Origin: Clavelina lepadiformis
Lineage: Eukaryota > Chordata > Ascidiacea > Aplousobranchia > Clavelinidae
Reading direction: 5' to 3'
NCBI RefSeq assembly: GCF_947623445.1
Contig: NC_135247.1
Location: 3,102,501 to 3,166,500, forward strand
DNA: 64,000 nucleotides
Positions 49,968 through 61,000 of this stretch are shown piece by piece; the stretch's first letter is position 1, and every line of letters begins with the position of its first letter. Under the pieces are notes generated by a model, which worked only from the letters and a program-made list of their open reading frames with translations, made no database searches and had not been told where the DNA came from. The translations under genes and the position numbers were made by a program.

Positions 49968-50729
49968 ATGACCACCTATAAAATTATTATGATTCGCCAT
50001 GGCGAAAGTGAATGGAACAAGTTAAATAAGTTCTGTGGCTGGTTCGATGCAGACCTTAGCGAGAAAGGTGTGGAAGAAGCAAAGTCGGCTGGAGTGGCTC
50101 TGAAAGAGGCCGGTTATCAGTTTGACATGGCTTACACTTCTGTTTTGAAGCGTGCCACTGTCACGCTTGACTACGTTCTGGATGCGCTGGATCAGAAAGA
50201 CCTTCCAACGAAACAAAGCTGGCGACTAAACGAACGCCACTACGGTGGTCTGACCGGACTTAACAAGGCAGAAACTGCTCAAAAATACGGCGACGCCCAG
50301 GTCCACACCTGGCGAAGAAGTTTTGCCACTCCCCCACCGGCTATGGAGAGCGACCACCAGTATTACCAAACCATTATGGAAGACGAACGTTACAAGGATG
50401 TGAGCCCGGAAGATATGCCTAAGTTTGAAAGCCTTGAGCTTACAATCAAACGAGCTTTGCCGTTTTGGAATGAAGAAATTGTGCCCAATATAAAACAAGG
50501 CAAACGAATCATCATCTCCGCTCATGGCAACAGTCTTCGCGGAATCGTCAAGTACTTGGACAACAAAAGCGAAGATGAAATAATGGCGCTCAACCTTCCC
50601 ACTGGCATCCCCTTTTACTATGAGCTGGATGAAAACATGAAGCCGGTTGTTTCAATGCAATTCCTTGGCGACCCTGAAACTGTCAAAAAAGCGATGGAAG
50701 CCGTTGCTGCTCAGGGAAAATCCAAATAA
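49968..50729 (+). CDS. PGAM: 2,3-bisphosphoglycerate-dependent phosphoglycerate mutase
   Basis: Cytosolic glycolytic enzyme that interconverts 3- and 2-phosphoglycerate. It has 253 aa, the family's length (human PGAM1 is 254). The phospho-His motif is [11 protein letters not shown] with the catalytic His near residue 11. Further landmarks are the substrate-binding [15 protein letters not shown], the second active-site His in [19 protein letters not shown] and the C-terminal [10 protein letters not shown]. The whole coding region is one exon, while the vertebrate genes have introns. Upstream, TTATTTCAG at 49922-49930 could be a 5' UTR intron acceptor or a spliced-leader trans-splice site, both known in tunicates. 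It is co-orthologous to vertebrate PGAM1/PGAM2 (inference). Confidence 0.96.
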   Translation: MTTYKIIMIRHGESEWNKLNKFCGWFDADLSEKGVEEAKSAGVALKEAGYQFDMAYTSVLKRATVTLDYVLDALDQKDLPTKQSWRLNERHYGGLTGLNKAETAQKYGDAQVHTWRRSFATPPPAMESDHQYYQTIMEDERYKDVSPEDMPKFESLELTIKRALPFWNEEIVPNIKQGKRIIISAHGNSLRGIVKYLDNKSEDEIMALNLPTGIPFYYELDENMKPVVSMQFLGDPETVKKAMEAVAAQGKSK

Positions 50730-50906
50730 AAACACCAACGAAATCTATATTGTTCACGTCAGTTAACGTGATTTTGTTATAAGTGTACCTGTAGATGGAA
50801 TCTTTTCGATATTGCTAATGGATGATTTTCAAAGTTCTGTTGCCAATTTATACATTACTCAAGTTGCTATTTGCATGCTTTCTGCGACGTATATCCCCTG
50901 CTTATG

Positions 50907-50912
50907 AATAAA
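50907..50912 (+). terminator. Poly(A) signal AATAAA of PGAM
   Basis: A canonical AATAAA about 180 bp past the PGAM stop, the expected distance for its 3' end. Confidence 0.65.
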
Positions 50913-51208
50913 GTATTACTGTGTTTGTCATTTGACTTAAGTTAGTATACGCACGGGCTCGTGTTTCGGAAAATATTCACCAAGGTAAAAACAAGAAAAA
51001 GTTGAAATCGATTAATATGTGTTCTGAAGCAATGAAATATCGTTACTCTTGAGTCTTGATGATATCGATATATGATTGTTAACAGAATCGATAAGAGTCG
51101 CGATAACCGTTACAAATCCGCATAAAGGAGACTTACAAGTTTATAACCTAGACTCCTAGAGCTCTCAAATCTCCGCGGCCCATGCGCTATTCTGAAGGTG
51201 GTCGGATG

Positions 51209-51344
51209 GTTCAACCTCGGACAGCTCAACCCAGGACAACCCGACCCACGGACGATTCAACTCACAGAAAACTCAACCAACAGGCAACTCCATCAATGTA
51301 CGATTCAACTTCAAAGTCGCATAACCTACAACTCAGAATTAATA
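51209..51344. repeat. Degenerate 15-16 bp tandem repeat
   Basis: About eight imperfect units related to ACTCAACCCACGGACG, for example GCTCAACCCAGGACA, ATTCAACTCACAGAAA and ACTCAACCAACAGGCA. The repeat creates a chance open frame over this stretch. It looks like a small degenerate minisatellite. Confidence 0.6.
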
Positions 51345-52497
51345 GAAGACTTCTGTGCATAAATGAAGTCAAAGCCAACGGCGTCCGTGTAAACATTTTC
51401 CAGTCGACCAAAAGTCCAAGAGACGTATCAGTTTATCTTAAAGTGGTGCGGGACCGGCTTCCTCAAAACATTTTGAATTTACCAGGTCTAGTATGGCGTA
51501 AAATGCATAAAAATTTCCGTTTCTTTAAAAAAAGCAGCTTGCCTGGGGATTAATTTGCTAAAATTTGCATCATTTCTTGCTCTAATTGACTAGGCCTCTT
51601 TAAATGCGTAATTAGAATATTTGTGACATAAATAGAATTTTAATAGGCCTATATGACAGTCATAAGAAGTAAGTTATATGACGGTTTGTCACACTACCAA
51701 TGATGGCCCCCTCCATATATAAGCTAGTGTTAGAAAGTTTTTCTTGAGTCATTGACGTGTGCAGCCTGTTTTGAACTAGTTTAGTTTAAAATTGATCTCC
51801 GAAACCTGGCCCTCTCCCAACGTGTTTAAACCTTGAGCTCAAAACACCTCTTAGGATTCAAAATTACTGCCTTTTCGTGGCGCAACCAAGAGAGATATAC
51901 GAAGTATAAGGAATCAAACTTAAGTTTTCCAAGAATAACAGCCTTGAATAGACACACACAAAAAAGTCAATCATACTACATCTTTCGTGACGTCGCGACA
52001 GTTAACAAAAACGCATTCGAGCGTATTGGAACATTTATCCTCAGACTAAGAAAAGTTTTTCTATGACGTAAAACTTAACGAGCGCCGGTTACTGAAGTTG
52101 TCTGCTGTGCGCATATTCCAATGCTTTCCTAATCCAGCACGACTTTGTGGATGACCTTAAGATTGCCGTGCAAAAAGTAGCGTCAAAGGGTGTGGTATGG
52201 TATTTTCATGGACTCAGTAGCGGAGTGGTTTGAATATAACACAACGAAAGACATTTCGCTATACCTATATTGTTGAGCTATTACTGATCCACGACTGCGG
52301 CTAACTTGGTATTATTATAAGCTTATTGGCAAATAACATGTGCCGAAGCACGGGTATAACTTGATGTGGTGAGACGTTTCAAAGAGCGTCTGTATTCCTA
52401 CTTCTGTTAAAGACGACAGACTCGAAGTGCAAACTGTAAAATAAAGAAAAAACACAGTTTTTTTGCAAATAAACTTAATGTCCTACCGCTAACTAAC

Positions 52498-52580
52498 GGA
52501 CAAGGTGGCAAACCTCACACGAGCATTGGCCTCGCATTTTAAATGCGGCAAGCCCAGCTGTCTTACCGAGTCGACTAATT
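52498..52580 (-). repeat. tRNA-Leu(UAA)-like relic or SINE head
   Basis: On the minus strand the order is A-box-like TAGTCGACTCGGTAAGAC, an anticodon arm GCCGCATTTAAAATGCGAGG with loop TTTAAAA (anticodon UAA), then a variable region and a weak B-box-like GAGGTTTGCCACC. The acceptor stem does not pair, so it is not a working tRNA. It could be a pseudogene or a tRNA-derived SINE head. Confidence 0.4.
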
Positions 52581-53507
52581 GATGAATACGCTCTTCTATT
52601 TAATGCACATGTGGGAACTGTTAAAGGTACGTGATGGAAGGGTGTGATTGGAACTCATGGTGATGCAAACTTTAACGAGTACGGAAGAACAAGGTATCTT
52701 TCCTTTGTACAGTGAACTTTGGTTTAAAACAGGTTTATGTTTTGATATCGCTACAATACTACAAATTTAACAATATCATTTTTCGTTGATACTGAAAACG
52801 GCGTCTGTGCGAATCTCTCGTTACATACTTGACTGAACTCCACACAACCGTCGTTGTATTTTTGGCCATTGTTGCTTTGATATTCACATGGGCACCACAA
52901 GCGCATTCGTACGGTTATTTTCCGGGATTGGGCTGTCTCACATCAAACATCGCTTTGGTGGATAGTGATGTGGAATGATAGCTTAAAATATATTCACCAG
53001 CTAAATTGTTATTGCTAGAAATGAGTCGCTAGTTCGATGTTTATGATAACAAAATAGGCGGTGAAGGTTGTGAAGTTATTCAAGAAAAAAACACAGTGCT
53101 TGGCGACGTTTGTAATTGAGTGTAAGCGCCACTTTGCTTGTGCTCAGTCTGTCGGTGAAGAAACAGAAATGGTTTATGGTTATGTGACGTAATCTTTGTT
53201 TTGTGTTGCTATGCATACTAGACCCGATTTATTCAGGGATGGTATTTTTTAAAAACATTTTGGTTAGCCTTTGAGCTTCAGTGAAGACCATTGATTTTAC
53301 AATTAAGCCAATGAGTTTGACCATGCTTGTTGAAGAGTTGCCTGTATGAAAAATTTGTATGATACGCATCTCCAATACGGCAAAGGGGCAAATATCGTTA
53401 CGTTACTGGCGTAAGTATCAACTTCGGCCTTTCTGGCATGGCCACACAAAATCGTGTCACAAAAAACACGCCAACAATGATGGCGAGAGCAATGAAATTC
53501 CCTATAG

Positions 53508-54003
53508 CAGGGGTGCTGGGGTGGCCAAACTGCGGCTCTTTGAGCCTTTGATTGCGGCTCTTTAATGATTTAGCGTTGTTGAATTAGACATGCGTTTTCC
53601 CGGTCTAGACGAGTTGTATCAGATTATGAAACAATGCGTTCTATCACACGTAGTAACAATGTTAGTAATAATCAAATTACACTCCAAAAAGTACATTATT
53701 GTACAGAAGTGTGCTAACTTGTACAGTGTACACTGTAGTTAAGTAAACTGTCAAATTGAAGCTGTACGTCAGGGCTGACCTAGTTTTAAGTCTTGGTTAC
53801 GGTTATACTAATAATTGCAAAAAGAGTTGGTGAAGCCCAGGTGGAGACTCATAGTATCACCACGCAGCACTAATGTTTATCAATAGCTACACTTCGTTGT
53901 AAGTGAATAAATTCGTGTTTTTTATTGTTTTGTGTTGTGGCTCTTTTAAAACTGGAATTTGTTTTTATGCGGCTCGAGCATGAAGCAGGACTGGCCACCC
54001 CTG
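53508..54003. mobile_element. hAT MITE (CAGGGGTG type)
   Basis: A 496-bp element with ends CAGGGGTG and CACCCCTG, longer matching subterminal blocks (GGTGGCCAAACTGCGGCTC versus inverted GAGCCGCAT and CTGGCCACC), and a perfect 8-bp target duplication CCCTATAG (53500-53507 and 54004-54011). GCGGCTCTTT words are repeated near the left end. No transposase frame. Confidence 0.88.
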
Positions 54004-55026
54004 CCCTATAGCATTATCTCTTGACAGTTTGACATTTGTAACTTAACGATGAGTCAGTGACAATGGCCGGTCTGTATTTCGTGGCAGCTGCGCAGCCGAG
54101 ATAAATTTCAAGCAAACTTTTTGTGCACTTCAATAAATGGCGACCTAACTGTAAACTACGACTTTGCGTTTGCGGCACCTAGTAAAGCGAGGCACCACAA
54201 TGCTTTGCATAAATTCAGCAAGCAGCAGCAGGGCGCTATTGCAAAACTACATGTTACTATTGACCAATAGCACTTTTGTTTATCATTCTGCTTTCTAATT
54301 TCGATGGGAATTCATCAAACTCATCAGGCCCACAGGATATTTTGGTAAGGTGTTATGTTAGAACAGACAAATTTATAGATTTTACAATTCACAAAATTAC
54401 AAGTTTTAGCCTGAATATGAACTGAAGAAAGATTGAACAGATGCACACTTGGCTAACCGTTGCAAGCACGCCTGCACACTTGAGTTACTGAAAATCCTGC
54501 CATGAAATACAGACCGAGGCATTGGTACGGATAAGCAGGACGAAGCCAAAGGTTTTCGAGTTGGCACAATTTGTTTTAAAAAAGAATCAGTTGCAACGGA
54601 TAGTGATTAATTAGAGTTTTAATACTGTTGTGGGGGAAAACATAATCCCTAATTTATTCAGTGTACATCTCCTTGTGCTAAAATGCAAACTTTCCATTCA
54701 GAGTTGTTACCAGCAGTTATTACCTGAAATATTTTTGGGCTCATTTTAAGCCTTTTTGACTTGGCACTTTTTCTCATTTATTAGCTATGCTAATAACAAC
54801 TGACTTGATTTTTTATCCCCATTGTGCTTATGACAAAAATTAAAATGATTGATGATTGATTGATTATATAATTTAATAATCCTACTAATTTTCTTTTATT
54901 GCCTGTGGTAGTGCTACTGCCAGATCATATACACTTCAGCGAATTTTGAAACTGTCAGACTGTAAATAACTCCTAACAAAAGCATAGAGCTATTTTTGTT
55001 ACCATAAATATAAAAACAAACCACTT

Positions 55027-58000
55027 ATGGCCGAAGAAGATGATGAAACGTTTCCTCCTGAAGCTCAAAAATTGGTGGGTTACACATGTTTAAATATTGA
55101 ATTATGTATTTTAGAAACGTGCCTTGGTTCAATTATTATCATTGTTGCTCATTTGTTCGACCGTAAGCATCAGCACAATTTTTGGCCTCCAAAATTATGT
55201 TGAAAAACAAAATGAATTCATTGTAGTATGACCATTCATTGTGTTGTTAATTAAGAATGTTTATGATCTTTCTCAGCCAACAGAGTTTGCTTTTCGAGAG
55301 TTTGCAAATGTTACTTTAAATGGAAAACAAGATGATTGCAGCAAAAAACTCAGGAATAACTTGCTTGCTGTGGGAAATATTTATGGATTGATTTTTGTGG
55401 GGTATTCAACCGGATTTAAGGTATGTTATGGTATATTTCGCTGGCTTATGTTTCAGGTTCTAGCTTTCAATTTTTCTGCAAAACCGTTCATTCTGGATTC
55501 TATGGCAACTTAACACATGTGTGATTGATGTCTTATATAACTTGCACTGGTCAGCGGGTACCCATGTTAAAGCTATCATAGGAACAAAGTTATAAATATA
55601 AAAATAGATTGGGATAACACTAACAGTGAACAGAATGATCAGCATGTAACAGCATCTTAATTAATCTGGAAACTATAGCACAAAATTATTTTATATGGAA
55701 CAATTAATCAGTACTGAGAACCAACAAAATGGAGCATTATCTAGGAATCGATATTGAAAGATTTTGTGAAAGGCTTATTATTTCTTGAAATGTTTTTTTT
55801 TTATAAATGGATAAGTTTGCAATTCAACTCAGTCTGTTGGTTTCTCGATCACAAACTGAAATTGCATTTTGAAAACCAAAATGTGCATCGATTCTGTCTA
55901 TAACCTCGATTTAAATTAGTCAATGCAAAAAATAAAAAAGAAATGCATTGCAACCACCTTATCTATGAACAGATTTTTATTTTTTTAACTCTCAAGAATT
56001 GGATTTGCATTTCTTTCGTTTGTATCAAAATCTATAAAATAACTTTGGAATTGTTCCATCTCTAATTGTTAAGGTATCTGTAAGTTTTGAAAACCACACC
56101 TAACTAACCTGCAACTGTTTGCAGCTCTGCGTAAAGACATGGTACACCTGTCAAGAAGCTTAATATTTATTATTAATAAACTATGATGTATCATACATTT
56201 GACAGGTTTACAGTGACAAAAGTTTGTTTGGACTCTCAAGTGGTACTGGAAGTTCTCAACTTAAAGCATTGGTTGATGTCCCACTAAAAGCCCCTCCTCA
56301 CTGGATAGCAATTAGCTCAGATAACCTTACACTTGCTGTTTGCGGCCTGGGTGAAAAGGGCCTTCAGATACTTTTTTTTGATACAAGGAATTTGATTAAT
56401 AGTGTATGTTTTTTTTGTTATTACCTCTCATATTTAAAATAGTAACCTGCCATGTTTTAAATTTTGAAAATTATTTTTTATCTAGTGATGATTGCCATTA
56501 TTTAATGAATCAGTTTTTTATTATTTTTTGTCATCATTTATCATTTTTTTGGTTATTGCATCACAATATTTATTGCAGGCCAAGCCAGCTAAGACACCGT
56601 TTGTGGTTTTTCCACTGAGCAAATCCAGCACCGTGTCAGTTGTATCCCTTCACTGGAATCCTTCACAGGACATTGCGCATTATTTAGCAATGTAAGAGCG
56701 ATATTTACCAGTTATTTGTTGTTAATAACAGATATATATACTCTATACTCTAAATGAAATAAGGACTATTGTGTAATCTGGCTGTTTTAAAGAGATACTT
56801 TATATATACTAACTATAAGAAACACTGGTACTGTATATATATATATATATATATATAATAGTAACTAAATGCAAGACTTTGATGTTTTTACCTATTTTTA
56901 ATGCTTTCAGTTGTTTGTCCTCTGGTTCCTTTCATATGCTGTCAGTAACAGACAGCGTGAAGGAAATCGGACAAAAAGGAGATGATTTCGGAGCTTGCGC
57001 AGGTCAATTTTATTTTCAATTCTTAATTCATATTGCCGAAACTATTAGAATGGTGTTTACTCCTTTTTTCCATGGCTGTCTATTTGCAGTATTTGGTTGA
57101 TTATTATTTTTCACATATGTTTGTTTTCATTAAGCTGTATTTAGTCCTGATGCACTGATGTTTTACATTTGATGATGATGATGATATTGATGTTTTACTT
57201 TAACAAGTATCTCTATTTATGTAAAAATGTATATGACAATTTTGTTGTATTTTTACAGTGTGTTGGAGTCCACGAGGAAAGCAAGTTATGATTGGAAAGG
57301 CAGATGGATCAATGCAACAGTTCACTCCAGTAAGTGCAGTCTTCCTCAAATCTATATGTATCTATCCTAGCATGATTACATAATCAACGTATATAACATA
57401 AATGTGTTTTAAAAATCATTGTTTCTGAGATGTTGTTAAATGTGGCAATGTCCAACAGATTTTTATGATACATTTCGTGTTAGACACTTGAAATTCGACG
57501 CACCATTCCTGTGTTTGATGCAATTGAGGGCCAGGTCAAAGTTGAGGACATTCTCTGGCTCTCTACGTTACAAATTGCGTTAAGTTATGTCCTGATTGGT
57601 GAAGACGCAGAGGAGGCCCAAGCAAGTATTTTCATTGCGAGTCTTCCTCCTGCTAAAGATCAGACAAAGACACCGTCATTTAGAAACTATGAAGACCCAT
57701 GTTACGGTAAACTATGTTTGGTGAATGGATGTAGTAGAATACTTCTGGTAGATTGTGAAACATTGTTAATTGAATATCGCCAGATTTTAGTTGATTTATT
57801 ACTTTTTATATTCATTCCCATTGGTTTACTATAGGGATTTTGTCAAAGTTGATTTCAAAAGTTGTTAATTTTCTTTTTAGGTGTACCAGGCACTCAACGA
57901 AATCGTTTTTTTATGTCATATCTTGGCAAGTGGAATATGTTTGTCTTAAGTTCTTCCATTGCCTCAGAAACTGCTGTAATTGCAAAGAACAAACAAGCAG

Positions 58001-61000
58001 TGAGTAACTGAGCAAAGTTGTTCAAACACCCGATAAAAACATGCGAAAAAATTTTCACCTGTTTTTACTTCTATCCATATATATAGCTTATGATAAAATA
58101 GTATAAAACTTTCTGGAAGTAATACCGAAAATGCAAGCTGAACATCATCCGCCTTGTAACAAAGCTGCTGCTATCTACAAATGAAGCTTTATACAAATTT
58201 CAACTTTTAAAATGTGCGATTTTAAAGGAACTATGGGAGATTTGGAACCTCGATGATTCTTGTAGAGCGCAGTTACCTTTGGAGGAGGGACAAGACGAAC
58301 CCTCACCACTTGGTGTTGATGTTATACTGACAGCAAAAGATCGCATTGTTATAGGTATACTATGTATCATATGCCGTACTTATTGCATTGCTTTATCCTT
58401 TTTAGTTTTTTTGTGCTGTGAAGGGCAAGTTCAAAAACAAGTTGGTACTACCAGTATGCTTACTGGCAACTACTCTTTGATTTAAGGCCAACTTGCTTTT
58501 GTGATTGCCCCTCACTTTAAAGCTGGTTAGATATAGCAGATATTTAATGAAATGTTGAGAGTTACGAGTTGCATGATGGACAATCATAAGACCCAAATTG
58601 TTATAAAGCCACAGTGGCTAAATTTTACCAGGATGGGATCGATTTTGCAATTTCTTACCAACTCACGCTTGCAACCTATTCCCGATAACCACCTAATCGA
58701 CTTACTGGTGTAAAGCATCTATTATTTTGGTTCATTATTGTTTAAACGTAAGTTAAGTTATATTGTAATTTGTTAATTGTTTTTCTAGATGATACCAGAG
58801 AATGTGGGCCCATGCCTGTGTTTGCCATGCTGTCATGTGATGGCCAACTTAGCATGTTCCATATGATCAATTTGCTATCGGAAGATGATTACCCAAAACT
58901 TGTATTTGAACCGAAAACACTGTCACCAGATGGTGAAAGGACTGCTGTGACCAGCATTGTAAGTGTGCTATGACTTTTTGCTAAATCTATGCTTAATGTT
59001 TATTATACTTGTGCTAGTTACAATACTTCATGTGAACTGCTAACCCCTAAGTTTATTGCAACGAAAACTTTACAGTTGGGAAGTGTGGACTCTAGTGCTT
59101 CCGCTTCATCGATTCTTGGCGGAAAACCCAAGTTAACAAGCAAACCATCACTCCTTGTGGCCACCAGTACACCAAAGTTAAAGAGTGAACTAAAAATGGG
59201 CGAGAGTTTTCAAGTATTAAACCTAATTGCTATCTTTATCAACCATGGCAATGTTGATTACTGTATTATTACCGATTTACCACCTTACCCAGCGTCTATT
59301 GTTTTATTCATTGGTTTTGAATTGAATTGTGTTTCAGTTTATGACACCATTGCAAGGTGGTCCAGGGGCAAGATTATCTGCTACACCACCACCGAGTTTC
59401 GCACCTAAAGCCCTTACTTTTTCTCAGATGGCAACTCCACAATCAACAAAGCTTGCAATGCCCAGCCCTTTGAAAGAGAAGGTACAAATTTATTTAAATA
59501 ACTGCTGTCCATTTGTGTCTATTTCTGATTCATCGCTGTTCAGTCTGGTGAATCTTAAACTGCTTAACTGGAATATCAAGATTATTTGTTGAATTAATAA
59601 TTGTTATTGCAGCATGTGTGACACTAAATAGTTTTTTGTCTTGTAATGCATTAATACTCAAATTTATTAAAAATGCTTGCACTAATATACTAATGCTTCT
59701 TGAAACTACTCCAGTTGTTTCAATCATTTGCCATTCTTAGCAAAATGTTGCTGCACCACCCCCATTTCCTATCAGCTCGAGTCAACCACAAACAGTCAAC
59801 TTACCTATTACGCAAGCATCTATTCCACCCACTACTGTTCAAACCAAACCTGTTTCTAGCAAACCTGTGCTTGGAAAAACTACCAGTGTTGCTATTGGTA
59901 GCAAAATGTGGTAACATGTCTTTTTAAGCATTTCTTTATTTATTGATTGTGTGCAGTCTAAAGTGTAAGTTTTTTTCTACTCTTGTTTGCTGGACCAATG
60001 TATATGTAACTGCCTATCAGAAACAAAACCCGGCTATTGTAACTACATGAGACACCAGTTCTCGCACGAAACATGTTTTCACATGTTTCAGGCCGTCGGA
60101 ACCGGTGATTGGCGTGCCAGGAAATATGAAGCGACTTCCATCAAAACTGGTCGAAGAGGCCGCTCGTCCAGAATCAAGAACCAGTACAGTGTCAAACAAT
60201 TCCACCCGGAGTAAAAAATGTATTTATTTCTACTATGTTTAGTTGTAAAAGTTGAAATACCTTTTGCATTTTTTCCTAAATACTTGTCACTTTTTACTAA
60301 AAAGTTTGTTGTGGTAGATTTATATATTATTTTTAATCTACCATTCAGCTTTCGTTCCGAAGTTTGGACAACTAGCAGATAGCAGAGAACGTCACCCTTC
60401 AGAAAAAGTGCAAAGTAAGCTTATACTTCTTCAGAATTAACGCAACTCATACAATGAACTGTAATCACGAGCGACAAATAAATTCAAATTTTTGTTTCCT
60501 ATATCTTTCAGGAGAGCACTCTATCGATTCAGGGAACATGATGGACAGTGTTGCCGCCGAAATTCTAGACTTTGAACAGGAGCTTGCTGCGTTTATAAAT
60601 GAATCTGTTTCCGTTAAGGCTGAAGCAACGTCATTGGGTGACGAAAACAGTAAAGTTCAACTAAATCAAGTAAGCAAGTTATAATAGACTTGTCTTTGCT
60701 AAGGTGAAAGTGATAACAACTCTGGCATTCATGACGATTTTTATCTCGTCTAGCGTGTCAAAGAAATGTCCAGCTTTCAACGAGAAATAACAAAAACAAC
60801 CTCTGAGCAGCATGGAGAGATCCAGTCGGTTCGAAATCTTTCACTTGAGGCGTTTGCTGCTCTTCAGAATGTTGAAACGCGTCGAAAGAGAATTGAAAAT
60901 CCTGCCTATAGAGATGCCCTTGTCTCTCGACCACTTGATATTACGGATCAGAAAAAAATCAAGGTATTTGAAAGTTAATAATGGAAAAGGAAATGTTTAT

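Larger units (their letters stand above)
50913..55026. other. Gene-poor interval between PGAM and NUP214
   Basis: About 4.1 kb without a supported gene. It carries a degenerate 15-16 bp tandem repeat, a tRNA-Leu-like relic and a hAT MITE (separate entries). The right end contains the NUP214 promoter. Confidence 0.55.

Noticed and set aside
51182-51553. 123-codon open frame
   Set aside because: Its first third is the translated tandem repeat and the rest has no recognisable domain; likely a chance frame.
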